A stretch of DNA of 31,649 nt from Candidatus Saccharibacteria bacterium UBA1235 (GTDB taxonomy: Bacteria > Patescibacteriota > Saccharimonadia > Saccharimonadales > Saccharimonadaceae): positions 21,468-53,116 of the forward strand of contig DBWP01000012.1 of assembly GCA_002309075.1 (NCBI GenBank). Direction: 5' to 3'. Positions 1 through 7,632 of this stretch are shown piece after piece (within the stretch, counting starts at the first letter, position 1; the number at the start of each line of letters is the position of its first letter). The notes below the pieces were generated by a model, which did not search any database, was not told the origin of the DNA, and saw only the letters and a program-made list of their open reading frames with translations. The position numbers and the translations under genes are program-made.

Positions 1-752
1 GCCGCAATGTCCATAGCGATTGCAATATCTTCGCCGAACTTTAAATTAGCTTTTTCAACTGCAGCCTTAATACACTCAAGGGGTTCATTGTTGCCACCAA
101 TAACCTTTGGTGCATATCCACCTTCGTCACCGACAGTGGTAGGATATCCACGCTCCTTTAAAACGGTTTTTAATGCATGGAAAACTTCAGCGCCTCGACG
201 CACTGCGTCATAAATATTACCGCTTGAGCGAGGAATAATCATATATTCTTGAAAATCAGTCGCAAAACCAGCATGTTCACCGCCATTCATAACATTCATC
301 ATTGGCATTGGAATCGACATATCATCAACTGTGCCAGCAATTTCTGCGATATACCGATAAAAAGGCATTTTGTAGGCGCGGGAATTAGCCTTCGCATTAG
401 CAAGCGAAACCGCCAAAATCGCATTAGCACCGAGATTAGACTTATTTTCAGTGCCATCTAAATCGATCATCATTTTATCGACAAATTCCTGGTCAGAAGA
501 ATTTCCAACTAAAACATCTTTGATTTTTGAATTAACATTCCAAACTGCTTTTAAGACACCTTTGCCGCTATAGCAACTTTCGTCGCCATCGCGAAGTTCT
601 AGAGCCTCACCAGATCCAGTCGAAGCGCCTGAAGGAACGATAGCGCGCCCATAGCCACCATTTTTTAGAAAAACTTCGGCTTCCACGGTTGGATTGCCTC
701 TGGAATCTAAAACTTGCCTGGCTTTAATGTTTGAAATTATGAATTCGCTCAT
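1..752 (-). CDS. eno: Enolase, N-terminal part (runs off the window)
   Basis: Enolase converts 2-phosphoglycerate to phosphoenolpyruvate in lower glycolysis, in the cytoplasm. The reverse strand reads 250 codons from the ATG at 752-750. It begins MSEFIISNIKARQVLDSRGN, contains SGASTG, a GGEHA stretch (substrate/catalytic His region) followed by TDFQEYMI, and GDEGGYAP, which holds a catalytic Glu. The C-terminal metal-binding half lies beyond base 1. Full-length enolases are about 420 residues. It is transcribed divergently from the gene at 817. No Shine-Dalgarno is visible; a TGTTAGAAT extended -10 ends 7 nt before the ATG, so the mRNA is predicted to be leaderless. The identification is near certain; completeness of the 3' end cannot be judged. 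Confidence 0.97.
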   Translation of the reverse strand, partial: MSEFIISNIKARQVLDSRGNPTVEAEVFLKNGGYGRAIVPSGASTGSGEALELRDGDESCYSGKGVLKAVWNVNSKIKDVLVGNSSDQEFVDKMMIDLDGTENKSNLGANAILAVSLANAKANSRAYKMPFYRYIAEIAGTVDDMSIPMPMMNVMNGGEHAGFATDFQEYMIIPRSSGNIYDAVRRGAEVFHALKTVLKERGYPTTVGDEGGYAPKVIGGNNEPLECIKAAVEKANLKFGEDIAIAMDIA

Positions 753-759
753 ATTTACA

Positions 760-768
760 ATTCTAACA
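760..768 (-). promoter_or_regulatory. Extended -10 promoter of eno (leaderless)
   Basis: On the minus strand TG-T-TAGAAT is followed by 7 nt and then the enolase ATG, placing the expected transcription start at or next to the A of the start codon. It lies 9 nt from the divergent -10 element of the neighbouring gene. Confidence 0.65.
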
Positions 769-774
769 TATTTA

Positions 775-783
775 TGATAGAAT
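775..783 (+). promoter_or_regulatory. Extended -10 promoter of the gene at 817
   Basis: TG-A-TAGAAT, back to back with the enolase -10. The expected start near 790 gives a leader of about 27 nt that carries a GGAAGGA Shine-Dalgarno at 804-810. Confidence 0.55.
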
Positions 784-816
784 AAGCATAAGAATTATTA
801 ATTGGAAGGAATTTTT

Positions 817-2046
817 ATGGACGAGAAACCCGTCGGGACACCTAATCCACTAAATCCAATGACGCCAATTAGGCCGACATCGGTTGAAGCAGAGAATAAT
901 CATCCGGTTAGTCGTCCAATTAACCGGCCGGCGCCTCGACCAGCAAATCGGCTAGTAACTCAAAGGCCGACCATTCAAAATTCGGCTCAAACGCAACCAA
1001 AAATTAAAAAAGTAGCAAGAAAACGCCGCAAGAGTCCGCTTTTTATTGTCGCTATTATTCTGTTTTTAATATCAGTAGGACTTGCCGTCGCTGCGGTTTT
1101 AATCCTAAATCCATTCTCGTCCCATGATGCCGTTCCGGCTGCAATTTCAAAATTATTCTCTGGGGATTTGCCGCAAAATGTCACGATGAAAGGGAATATC
1201 GCAAATTATAATAATAACGACGATTTAAATTTATCAATCGATTTTTCCTCTAAAATAAATAATAAAACAGGCGAAAATGTGGCCGCCGCGACCATTACTG
1301 CAAATTTGCCAGATTATGATAATTTTACTTTTAAAGCTGACGAAATTCACACTCTTAAAGGCGATTTATATTTGAAGCTTGATGGTATTTATGGCGCCCT
1401 AAATAACCTCGACAAAAAAGATTCAAAAGAAATCTCGGTTTTGGATTTTTTGGATATATTCGATGTTATTGATAATGAATGGATTTATATCCCAAATAGC
1501 GATTTTAGTAATCTAAATGACGTCATGCCTGGGGACGGGATAACTAAATGTTTAACGACTGCCGCGGGGAATTTAGGCGAATATGGCGAAAATTTTATGT
1601 CGCTTTATAACAAAAATCCATTCATTGAATACTCTACGGCCAATCTTGACATCAATAAGAAAAAGGACCCGCTCTATCGATTGTCGTTTAATGCCGAAAA
1701 GTTAGCTGCTTTTTCTAACTCAATCGGCAATTCTGGTTTTTCAAATGAACTTTTAGCCTGTACTGGTAATTTAGCCACTAAAAATAATATTACCGTTGAA
1801 GAAATGACTAAAGTTATTGATGCGATACCTGCTATTTATGTCGAAATCGACGATAAAGACAACTTTACGCGTTTATATATGGTGATTTTCAACACTAACG
1901 ACTCTAGCAAAACTATCGTAGATGTTTCATTTAGCTATCCGGAATCATCTATAATAGCGGAAGCGCCAAAAGATTATATAAATCTTGGGGATTTATTAGA
2001 ACAATTACTTTCTAAATTTTATGGGGCGGATATTGTCTCCCATTGA
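817..2046 (+). CDS. Membrane-anchored extracytoplasmic protein of unknown function
   Basis: I do not recognise this 409-residue protein. Residues 1-73 are rich in Pro, Asn and Arg and end in a strongly basic stretch (KKVARKRRKS), followed by one transmembrane helix at about 75-97 and a long outside domain of about 310 residues rich in Asn, Asp and Ser. Only two cysteines are seen in the outer domain (in TKCLT and LACTG), which could form a disulfide. The layout is a cytoplasmic disordered tail, an anchor and a secreted domain. The ATG at 817 is chosen over an upstream TTG at 802 because GGAAGGA sits 6 nt before it. Its stop TGA overlaps the -35 box of the uvrC promoter. A lipid- or ligand-binding domain is possible but unproven. 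Confidence 0.8.
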   Translation: MDEKPVGTPNPLNPMTPIRPTSVEAENNHPVSRPINRPAPRPANRLVTQRPTIQNSAQTQPKIKKVARKRRKSPLFIVAIILFLISVGLAVAAVLILNPFSSHDAVPAAISKLFSGDLPQNVTMKGNIANYNNNDDLNLSIDFSSKINNKTGENVAAATITANLPDYDNFTFKADEIHTLKGDLYLKLDGIYGALNNLDKKDSKEISVLDFLDIFDVIDNEWIYIPNSDFSNLNDVMPGDGITKCLTTAAGNLGEYGENFMSLYNKNPFIEYSTANLDINKKKDPLYRLSFNAEKLAAFSNSIGNSGFSNELLACTGNLATKNNITVEEMTKVIDAIPAIYVEIDDKDNFTRLYMVIFNTNDSSKTIVDVSFSYPESSIIAEAPKDYINLGDLLEQLLSKFYGADIVSH

Positions 2047-2071
2047 CATTTTTAATAAAGTGTGCTATAAT
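2043..2071 (+). promoter_or_regulatory. Consensus promoter of uvrC (leaderless)
   Basis: TTGACA (2043-2048), exactly 17 nt, TATAAT (2066-2071), with AAAGTGTGC directly before the -10. The uvrC ATG follows after only 6 nt. The -35 contains the upstream gene's stop codon. Confidence 0.85.
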
Positions 2072-2077
2072 TAAAAG

Positions 2078-3331
2078 ATGGATGAGAGGTTGAAACAAAA
2101 ACTATCTAAACTCCCGGTGGGCCCGGGGGTTTATTTTCATAAAAATAAAGCTGGGGAAATTATTTACGTCGGAAAAGCGGCGATTTTAAAAAACAGAGTT
2201 AGGCAGTATTTTCAAAAGTCTAAAAAAGATATAAAAACAGAGGCATTAGTTAAGGAGATCTACGATACGGACTGGATTAGCGTCGATACAGAGATGGATG
2301 CACTATTTCTAGAGTCGGAGATGATTAAGAGATATATGCCGAAATGGAATATTTTACTTCGCGACGACAAAACCGTTTCATATGTACGAATTGATATGAA
2401 ATCAGAGGTGCCATATATTAGTTTTACGAGGAATCCCCTTGATGATAAAGCAACTTATATCGGGCCGTTTTATGGAAAAATTGGCGTAGAGAGAGCGCTT
2501 CGGAGTCTTAGGCGAGTTTTTCCATATTATACTAAACCTTATAGCGGGAAGAAAACCCTAGATACCGATCTTGGCCTTACTCCTGGGATCGAAGTCGGAA
2601 ATTGCACCCCAAAAGATTATAAGCGAAACTTACGTAAATTAATCCAATATTTGGAAGGTGGACGCGAAAAATTATTGAATGAATTAGAAAAAACTATGCT
2701 AAATGAAGCCGAAAAAGGAAATTATGAGCTTGCGGCAGAAGCAAGAGATCAACTTTTTGGGCTTAAAGAGCTAAAAAAGAAAATTGTTTTCTCGGATAAG
2801 GAATTTTTAGACATTTCTTCAGATCAAGCTTTAGCTCAGCTCCAAAAATTGTTAAATCTTGAGAAACCACCACGACGAATTGAAGGCTACGACATCTCTC
2901 ACCAATCTGGAACTAATACAGTTGCTAGTATGGTGGTGTTTTTAAACGGTGCATCGGCAAGAAACGAATATCGTAAGTTCAAAATTCATACTTCAACTAA
3001 TGATGATTTAAAGAGCATGGTCGAAGTGATTACTAGGAGATTAAAACATACTGAGTGGGAATACCCAGATTTAATAGTTTTAGACGGTGGCATCAACCAG
3101 GTTAACGCGATTCTGTCATTAGTTAAACCATATAATATACCGGTAATTGGTCGCGATAAATCTGGGGACCATTCTAAATCTGCCGAGGTGAAAATTATTG
3201 CAAACAGTAAAATAACTCCGCTCCCCCAAGGTTCCCATATTGCCAGACTGATCGCCCGTATTGACGAAGAGGCTCATCGATTCGCAATTACATATCATTC
3301 TTTGCTGAAACGAAAAAATATGCTAAAATAG
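2078..3331 (+). CDS. uvrC: UvrC excinuclease subunit, shortened
   Basis: UvrC makes both incisions around a DNA lesion in UvrABC nucleotide excision repair. This protein has 417 residues against about 600 usual. Seen in order: a GIY-YIG nuclease at about 12-92 (PGVYFHKN...IYVGKA, with Glu in FLESEMIKR), a UVR/UvrB-binding helix pair at about 203-236, and the RNase H-like nuclease with GYDISH (Asp272), VLDGG (Asp336) and EEAHRFAITYH (His400). Two usual parts are missing: the roughly 100-residue segment between the UVR motif and the RNase H core, and the C-terminal tandem helix-hairpin-helix. The gene stops just after HRFAITYHSLLKRK, where the hairpins normally begin. No Shine-Dalgarno; the ATG sits 6 nt after TATAAT. 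uvrB lies separately at 17657. Confidence 0.93.
   Translation: MDERLKQKLSKLPVGPGVYFHKNKAGEIIYVGKAAILKNRVRQYFQKSKKDIKTEALVKEIYDTDWISVDTEMDALFLESEMIKRYMPKWNILLRDDKTVSYVRIDMKSEVPYISFTRNPLDDKATYIGPFYGKIGVERALRSLRRVFPYYTKPYSGKKTLDTDLGLTPGIEVGNCTPKDYKRNLRKLIQYLEGGREKLLNELEKTMLNEAEKGNYELAAEARDQLFGLKELKKKIVFSDKEFLDISSDQALAQLQKLLNLEKPPRRIEGYDISHQSGTNTVASMVVFLNGASARNEYRKFKIHTSTNDDLKSMVEVITRRLKHTEWEYPDLIVLDGGINQVNAILSLVKPYNIPVIGRDKSGDHSKSAEVKIIANSKITPLPQGSHIARLIARIDEEAHRFAITYHSLLKRKNMLK
3321..3329 (+). promoter_or_regulatory. Extended -10 promoter of secG inside the uvrC end
   Basis: TG-C-TAAAAT is formed by the last uvrC codons (Met-Leu-Lys) and the first base of its TAG stop. AAGGAG at 3338-3343 then precedes the secG ATG at 3349. 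Confidence 0.55.
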
Positions 3332-3348
3332 ATACATAAGGAGTTAAC

Positions 3349-3576
3349 ATGCAAATCGGAAATTTTCTGGAAATAGCAACATTCGTCTCGGCTTTTTTGA
3401 CAATCCTACTAGTTCTATTACAACAACGTGGCGCGTCTCTCGGCGCAGGCTTTGGTAGCTCTGGCGAGCTTTATACCACTAGGCGCGGTCTAGAAAAATC
3501 ATTATTCGTCGCAACCATAGTGACATCTGTGGTATTCGTGGGATCAATTTTAGGACTATTATTAATTCCAGCATAA
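3349..3576 (+). CDS. secG: SecG preprotein translocase subunit
   Basis: SecG is the small accessory subunit of the SecYEG channel in the cytoplasmic membrane. The 75-residue protein has two hydrophobic helices (about 5-25 and 50-73) joined by a short loop with the family pattern LLQQRGASLGAGFGSSGE followed by RRGLEK. Length and layout match bacterial SecG. It starts at an ATG with AAGGAG 5 nt upstream and is followed after a single base by the next ATG, so it is probably co-transcribed and translationally coupled with the solute-binding protein gene. Confidence 0.93.
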   Translation: MQIGNFLEIATFVSAFLTILLVLLQQRGASLGAGFGSSGELYTTRRGLEKSLFVATIVTSVVFVGSILGLLLIPA

Positions 3577-3577
3577 T

Positions 3578-5314
3578 ATGAGTATATCTATAAAAAAGCG
3601 TGGGCAAAAACTTGTAAAACGTTTTACGAAGGCGTCAGCCAAAGTAAGCGAGGATAGCCACGAGCATATTAGAGAAAATCTGATTGAACGTGTCCCGCAT
3701 ATTCAAAGTATTAAGCTTTTGATTTTTGAGTGGTCGCTTCTTGCTTTGGCTTTAATAATGCTCGCTATGACACAGGCTTTTTGGTTTAGTAGTTCATATG
3801 CAGAAGATGCCTTTGTGGATGGTGGAACTTATACAGAAGCCACACTCGGACGCGTTAATTCGATGAACCCGCTTTTTGCTACCACTAGCAGTGAAAAGGT
3901 TCTAAGTAAATTGATGTTTTTGACCGTAACAACGGTTGATTATTCTGGTAATCCCGGAATGATGTTGGCCGAACGCTTGACCCCGGATGCAAATGGAAAA
4001 ATTTGGACTTTAAAGATTCGTGATGGTCTTAAATGGTCGGATGGCGAACCAATCACGAATAAGGACGTCTTATTTACTGTTGGATTGATTCAGAATCAGG
4101 CAGCAAACACAATCTACACCTCAAATTTAGAAAATGTAAAAATTACTGAAAATGAAGCTGGTGAAATTGTCTTTACTTTACCTACAGCATATGCCGATTT
4201 TGCACTAGCACTAGAAATACCTATTGTGCCAGAACATATTCTTAGAGACGTAACCCCAAAAACTTTAATAGAAGACAACTTCTCAAATGCACCTATTACG
4301 AGTGGAGCGTTCAGATTTAATGCTCTTCAAAAATCAGCAAATTCCGACGAGGGAGTAGTGTATCTTTCTGCGAACCCCGATTATTATCTTGGTCGTCCGA
4401 TGCTTAATACTTTCGCTGTACATACCTTTATGACAAAGGAAGCTATCATTAATGCACTAAATAACGGTTCGGTAACAGCAACAGCAGAGCTTGGGGGCTT
4501 AGACGCCGAAGGTGTAATCTCTAATAATTATATTAAACGCGAAAGCAGCGTTAATGTTGGTGCTTTTGTGTTTTTCAACACGAATAGTCATTTTCTTAGA
4601 AATCGCGATCTAAGATCAACTATTCGCGAAGGATTAAATATTGAAAAAATACGCGAAAAAGCACCTGGGACTTTAGCTTTAAATTATCCTTTGGCTAGTG
4701 ACCAAATTAAATTAAATAATTATCCAGAAATTCCAGCTGAGAATTTCTTAGAGGCCACTACCAAAATCGAATCATTTGAAAATAACGAACCGATTGAATT
4801 AAATATCGCGACAGTTAATTCCGGTTATCTACCAGCAGTGGCAGAAGAATTAAAAAATCAATTAGTTATGCTTGGCATTGACGCAAGGTTGATAGTTTAT
4901 GAAGAGACCCAAGATTTCGTGGCAAATATCGTGGCTAAACGAAATTATGATATTTTAGTTTATGAAATTGAGCTTGGGGCTGATCCAGATCTTTTGCCTT
5001 ATTATCATTCATCACAAACTAAAGCAGCCGGTTTAAACCTTTCAAATTATAGTAACGCTCTAGTCGATAGTTTAATTATGGGGGCAAGGGAAACATTGGA
5101 TGAAAGTTTAAGGGTCAAAAAATATGAGTCATTCTTAGAATATTGGGTCCAAGATGTGCCTTCGATCGGATTATATCAAGCAAATGCAATTTATATTTAC
5201 AACAAAAATGTACGAACTTACGGCGAAAACGTAAATCTCGTAACTGCGATCGATCGTTTTTCAGATATCGGAAACTTTGCAGTAACAAAAGCGACTAGAA
5301 ATCTTACACCATAA
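3578..5314 (+). CDS. Family 5 (peptide/nickel type) extracellular solute-binding protein, membrane anchored
   Basis: This 578-residue protein belongs to the SBP_bac_5 family, which captures oligopeptides or related ligands outside the cell for an ABC importer. The family pattern is seen after the anchor: NSMNPLFATTSSEK, LTPDANGKIWTLKIRDGLKWSDGEPITNKDV, and later a C-terminal lobe with YDILVYEIELGADPDLLPYYHSS. Instead of a lipoprotein Cys there is a basic cytoplasmic stretch of about 48 residues and one transmembrane helix at about 47-70, so it is an anchored protein. No permease or ATPase gene is adjacent, so the transporter partner must be encoded elsewhere or the protein is an orphan. The ATG lies 1 nt after the secG stop; no clear Shine-Dalgarno is visible, so coupling is likely. 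The ligand is unknown. Confidence 0.88.
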   Translation: MSISIKKRGQKLVKRFTKASAKVSEDSHEHIRENLIERVPHIQSIKLLIFEWSLLALALIMLAMTQAFWFSSSYAEDAFVDGGTYTEATLGRVNSMNPLFATTSSEKVLSKLMFLTVTTVDYSGNPGMMLAERLTPDANGKIWTLKIRDGLKWSDGEPITNKDVLFTVGLIQNQAANTIYTSNLENVKITENEAGEIVFTLPTAYADFALALEIPIVPEHILRDVTPKTLIEDNFSNAPITSGAFRFNALQKSANSDEGVVYLSANPDYYLGRPMLNTFAVHTFMTKEAIINALNNGSVTATAELGGLDAEGVISNNYIKRESSVNVGAFVFFNTNSHFLRNRDLRSTIREGLNIEKIREKAPGTLALNYPLASDQIKLNNYPEIPAENFLEATTKIESFENNEPIELNIATVNSGYLPAVAEELKNQLVMLGIDARLIVYEETQDFVANIVAKRNYDILVYEIELGADPDLLPYYHSSQTKAAGLNLSNYSNALVDSLIMGARETLDESLRVKKYESFLEYWVQDVPSIGLYQANAIYIYNKNVRTYGENVNLVTAIDRFSDIGNFAVTKATRNLTP

Positions 5315-5323
5315 TAAAAAGTA

Positions 5324-5332
5324 TGATATAAT
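5324..5332 (+). promoter_or_regulatory. Extended -10 promoter of tRNA-Leu
   Basis: TG-A-TATAAT, with a weak CTTACA at -35. The expected start near 5339 coincides with the first base of a leader segment that is complementary to the tRNA trailer. Confidence 0.7.
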
Positions 5333-5338
5333 GTTTAT

Positions 5339-5460
5339 AAGGATGCGTATTTTAATGTGCGCCTGTGGTGGAATTGGTAGACACGCTACCTTGAGGTGGT
5401 AGTGGCCAGATTCACGGCTGTGCTAGTTCGAGTCTAGTCAGGCGCACCAAGCGTATCCTT
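5339..5460 (+). other. Leader-trailer helix enclosing the tRNA
   Basis: Bases 5339-5348 (AAGGATGCGT) can pair along their whole length with 5451-5460 (GCGTATCCTT), 10 pairs including two G-U. The helix would bring the 5' leader and 3' trailer of the tRNA-Leu precursor together. An identical trailer copy at 5477-5486 could pair instead. Confidence 0.55.
5359..5449 (+). tRNA. tRNA-Leu (anticodon GAG)
   Basis: A 91-nt class II tRNA with a long variable arm. The acceptor stem is GCGCCTG with CAGGCGC, followed by discriminator A and an encoded CCA at 5447-5449. The anticodon stem CTACC/GGTAG closes the loop TTGAGGT with anticodon GAG at 5393-5395, reading CTC and CTT. The variable arm (GGCC/GGCT) and the T-arm with TTCGAGT are both present. 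It closely resembles bacterial tRNA-Leu(GAG) in the anticodon arm. It lies between the solute-binding protein gene and the two surface-protein genes. Confidence 0.96.
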
Positions 5461-5491
5461 GAACAATGGATATAAGCGTATCCTTGAACAA
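5449..5491 (+). repeat. Two 18-bp direct repeats after the tRNA
   Basis: AAGCGTATCCTTGAACAA occurs at 5449-5466 and again identically at 5474-5491, period 25 bp. The first copy starts at the last base of the tRNA. Both copies can pair with the tRNA leader. The second ends 9 nt before the AAGGAGG Shine-Dalgarno region of the next gene. Confidence 0.9.
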
Positions 5492-5507
5492 AAGAGTAAG
5501 GAGGTAA

Positions 5508-6515
5508 ATGAAGAAACTAATTCAAAAAACGTTAATGCTAACTTTCGGGTTAGTTTTTTGTGCTTGTATTGCCGCTGGCAATAATCCGGTTTTCGCAGAA
5601 AGCGAAACGGATGAGCTAATGAAGGCTGCTACTAGTATCAGTATCAGTCCGGTTAATAAGGTTCTCCAAATCGAGGCAAATTCGGTTTATGAAGACACTT
5701 TCAAAGTAACAAACAACGGTTCTTCTGATATGGAATTTGAAGTTTATGCTTCGCCATATTCTTATACTTATTCTGAAGACGAGAATGAATATAAGCTTGG
5801 GTTTAATTCTGAAAATAATTACACCCAAATTACTAGATGGATCACATTTAGAAATAGTGACGGCGAGTTTGTAGAAAATCCGCACTTTAAGGTTGGTCCA
5901 GGCGAGAATGTAGAGGTAGCTTATAAAATTTCTACACCAAATAGCATTCCGGCGGGTGGACAATATGCAGTACTCTTTGCTCATACTTTGTCAAACACTA
6001 CAACCTCTAGTGGTATTAAAACCGAGGCTAGCCCAGGACTCGTAGTTTATGGTCGCTGCTCAACTGGTGAAACTATTTCTAAAAGCACCATTTCTGATTT
6101 GAAAATTTCTCAATCTCTAACTAAGGCTGGTGAAACAAAAAACCTCGTTAACGCGTCCGCAAAAGTAAAGAACGAAGGTAACGTAGACTTTATGGCTAGC
6201 GGAAGGTTGGTAGTTGAAGGTCTATTCGGAAACGTAAAATATGAGACCCCAGCAAACGGTGGCCGAATCTCCATTATCCCAGATACCGAACTTACTGTAT
6301 CTGATGTTTGGGAAGAAACTCCGGTATTCGGAATCTTTAAGGCAACTTGGACCGTAACGGCCCCTGGAGCTGAAGCTCAAACTATTTCACAAATGATTGT
6401 AATTCTTCCACTCTGGATGATAATTATCATAATTTTAGTATTGACAGCTATTGTCACAAGCATTATAATTATGGTTAGGAAGCGTAAAGAACGCAAGTCT
6501 AAGTTTAAATTCTAG
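5508..6515 (+). CDS. Surface protein resembling WxL-interacting (DUF916-type) proteins
   Basis: A 335-residue protein with a Sec signal peptide (residues 1-30, likely cut after VFA), an outside region of two beta-sandwich-like domains, a C-terminal helix at about 299-322 and a very basic tail (RKRKERKSKFKF). The pattern ISISPVNKVLQIEANSV followed by FKVTNNGSSDMEFEV and IPAGGQYAVLFAH resembles DUF916/WxLIP proteins of Gram-positive bacteria, which sit at the cell surface and bind peptidoglycan or WxL proteins. That assignment is by layout and motif feel only. AAGGAGG precedes the ATG by 7 nt. It probably forms a surface-protein pair with the next gene. A function in attachment to the host would be inference. 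Confidence 0.7.
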   Translation: MKKLIQKTLMLTFGLVFCACIAAGNNPVFAESETDELMKAATSISISPVNKVLQIEANSVYEDTFKVTNNGSSDMEFEVYASPYSYTYSEDENEYKLGFNSENNYTQITRWITFRNSDGEFVENPHFKVGPGENVEVAYKISTPNSIPAGGQYAVLFAHTLSNTTTSSGIKTEASPGLVVYGRCSTGETISKSTISDLKISQSLTKAGETKNLVNASAKVKNEGNVDFMASGRLVVEGLFGNVKYETPANGGRISIIPDTELTVSDVWEETPVFGIFKATWTVTAPGAEAQTISQMIVILPLWMIIIIILVLTAIVTSIIIMVRKRKERKSKFKF

Positions 6516-6591
6516 GCTTTAGGCAAGCGACTGTGTGGAGCAGGGCTTTACAAAATCCAAATAAACATCAAATATAAACAGAGTGTAGAGT

Positions 6592-7500
6592 ATGAAGAAA
6601 GCAAAAAAACAGCTTCTTGGTCTCTTTGGGTTATCGTTCGTAGCTACGATGACCGTTGTAGCGGCAAATATACCGCCTCAAGAAGCATTAGCAACATCAA
6701 CCATGAGCGACACCTTCAGCGTGAGGGTGATTGGGACCGTGCCGGACGTTAGTATCCGCGGTATCCAAAACAAAGTCGTGTTCGTAAATACGAACCATGC
6801 GTTTAATATTGACTACGAAAATGTAGCCACGATAAAAGTTCGAGTAACTTATATCAACGACAAAAATGTATCATCTACAAGGACAATACTCGAAAGAACC
6901 TTTACCGAAAATAAGGTCGGCGTGTTAGATTATAATATTTCTGACATTATTGAAGGGCCAGATGCTTTCGGTAAATATGTAATAGACGTCGATACGACCA
7001 GTTCTGATGGCGTATTTGATGAAGACACGATTTCGTTCTTCTATCAACCAGCCAAAGAGGAGGCCGTAGTAGATGATGTCACAGGTAAGCATTATATAGA
7101 ATTGGAACATATGAACGACGTTAAGGAAGTCATCGTTAACGTTTACGATAAATCTGGTAACATTGTCGCGACCTTACCTCCGGTAACTGTATCCTCTTCG
7201 ACAACAAGGATCGAGATTCCTTTCGAATCCCTTAATCTTCCATCAGGCGAATACTCTTTGGGTATTTCATATCTTGATGAGCATGGAACCGAAATTCACG
7301 AATCTCAAGTATCAGATATTCAATTCACAGCGGCGGAGGTTCCAGACGCTGGCGTGCCTGATACGGGTGGATTATTCCAAAATCTAAACATCTCAAACGA
7401 AGATTATTTAATTAGCGGATTAATTGTCTTCTTCGTGTTCGGGATCGTTGCACTAGGAATAATCTTAAGAGACAAGAAAAACGTTAAGAAAAATCGCTAA
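6592..7500 (+). CDS. Secreted surface protein with VPDTG motif and C-terminal anchor
   Basis: I do not recognise a named family for this 302-residue protein. Residues 1-34 form a signal peptide (cleavage likely after ALA), followed by beta-rich, Ig-like segments (about 45-150 and 155-245). The C-terminus reads VPDAGVPDTGG at 250-260, a spacer, a transmembrane helix at about 273-293 and the basic tail RDKKNVKKNR. VPDTG plus helix plus basic tail resembles a sortase sorting signal (LPxTG type), although the distance to the helix (about 14 residues) is longer than usual. No clear Shine-Dalgarno precedes the ATG. It follows the WxLIP-like gene by 76 bp and ends before a strong terminator, suggesting a two-gene surface operon. 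Confidence 0.75.
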   Translation: MKKAKKQLLGLFGLSFVATMTVVAANIPPQEALATSTMSDTFSVRVIGTVPDVSIRGIQNKVVFVNTNHAFNIDYENVATIKVRVTYINDKNVSSTRTILERTFTENKVGVLDYNISDIIEGPDAFGKYVIDVDTTSSDGVFDEDTISFFYQPAKEEAVVDDVTGKHYIELEHMNDVKEVIVNVYDKSGNIVATLPPVTVSSSTTRIEIPFESLNLPSGEYSLGISYLDEHGTEIHESQVSDIQFTAAEVPDAGVPDTGGLFQNLNISNEDYLISGLIVFFVFGIVALGIILRDKKNVKKNR

Positions 7501-7537
7501 TTAATAGATAAAATATTCTACTCTGTAATGATAATAT

Positions 7538-7581
7538 ACTTTTGGGCGCTCAAAAAACTGCGAGGGCGCCCAAAAGTTTTT
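7538..7581 (+). terminator. Rho-independent terminator of the surface-protein operon
   Basis: Perfect 12-bp stem ACTTTTGGGCGC / GCGCCCAAAAGT (7538-7549 with 7566-7577), extendable by two pairs, followed by TTTT at 7578-7581. Confidence 0.85.
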
Positions 7582-7593
7582 ATAAAAAGCTAC

Positions 7594-7628
7594 AAAAAAA
7601 ACGAACCAGATTTCCTGGTTCGTTTTTT
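7594..7628. terminator. Bidirectional terminator between convergent genes
   Basis: 14-bp stem AAAAAACGAACCAG / CTGGTTCGTTTTTT (7596-7609 with 7615-7628) with a 5-nt loop. The T-run serves the plus strand and the A-run at 7594-7601 serves the minus strand, ending the bL31 transcript. Confidence 0.9.
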
Positions 7629-7632
7629 AAAA

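Noticed and set aside
753..790. Palindrome between eno and the gene at 817 as a repressor operator
   Set aside because: The ATTCTA...TAGAAT symmetry is explained by two back-to-back extended -10 boxes; nothing further points to an operator.
5359..5491. Integration (att) site of a mobile element at the tRNA-Leu 3' end
   Set aside because: The 18-bp repeat includes only the last base of the tRNA, the copies are 25 bp apart, and no integrase or foreign genes follow.
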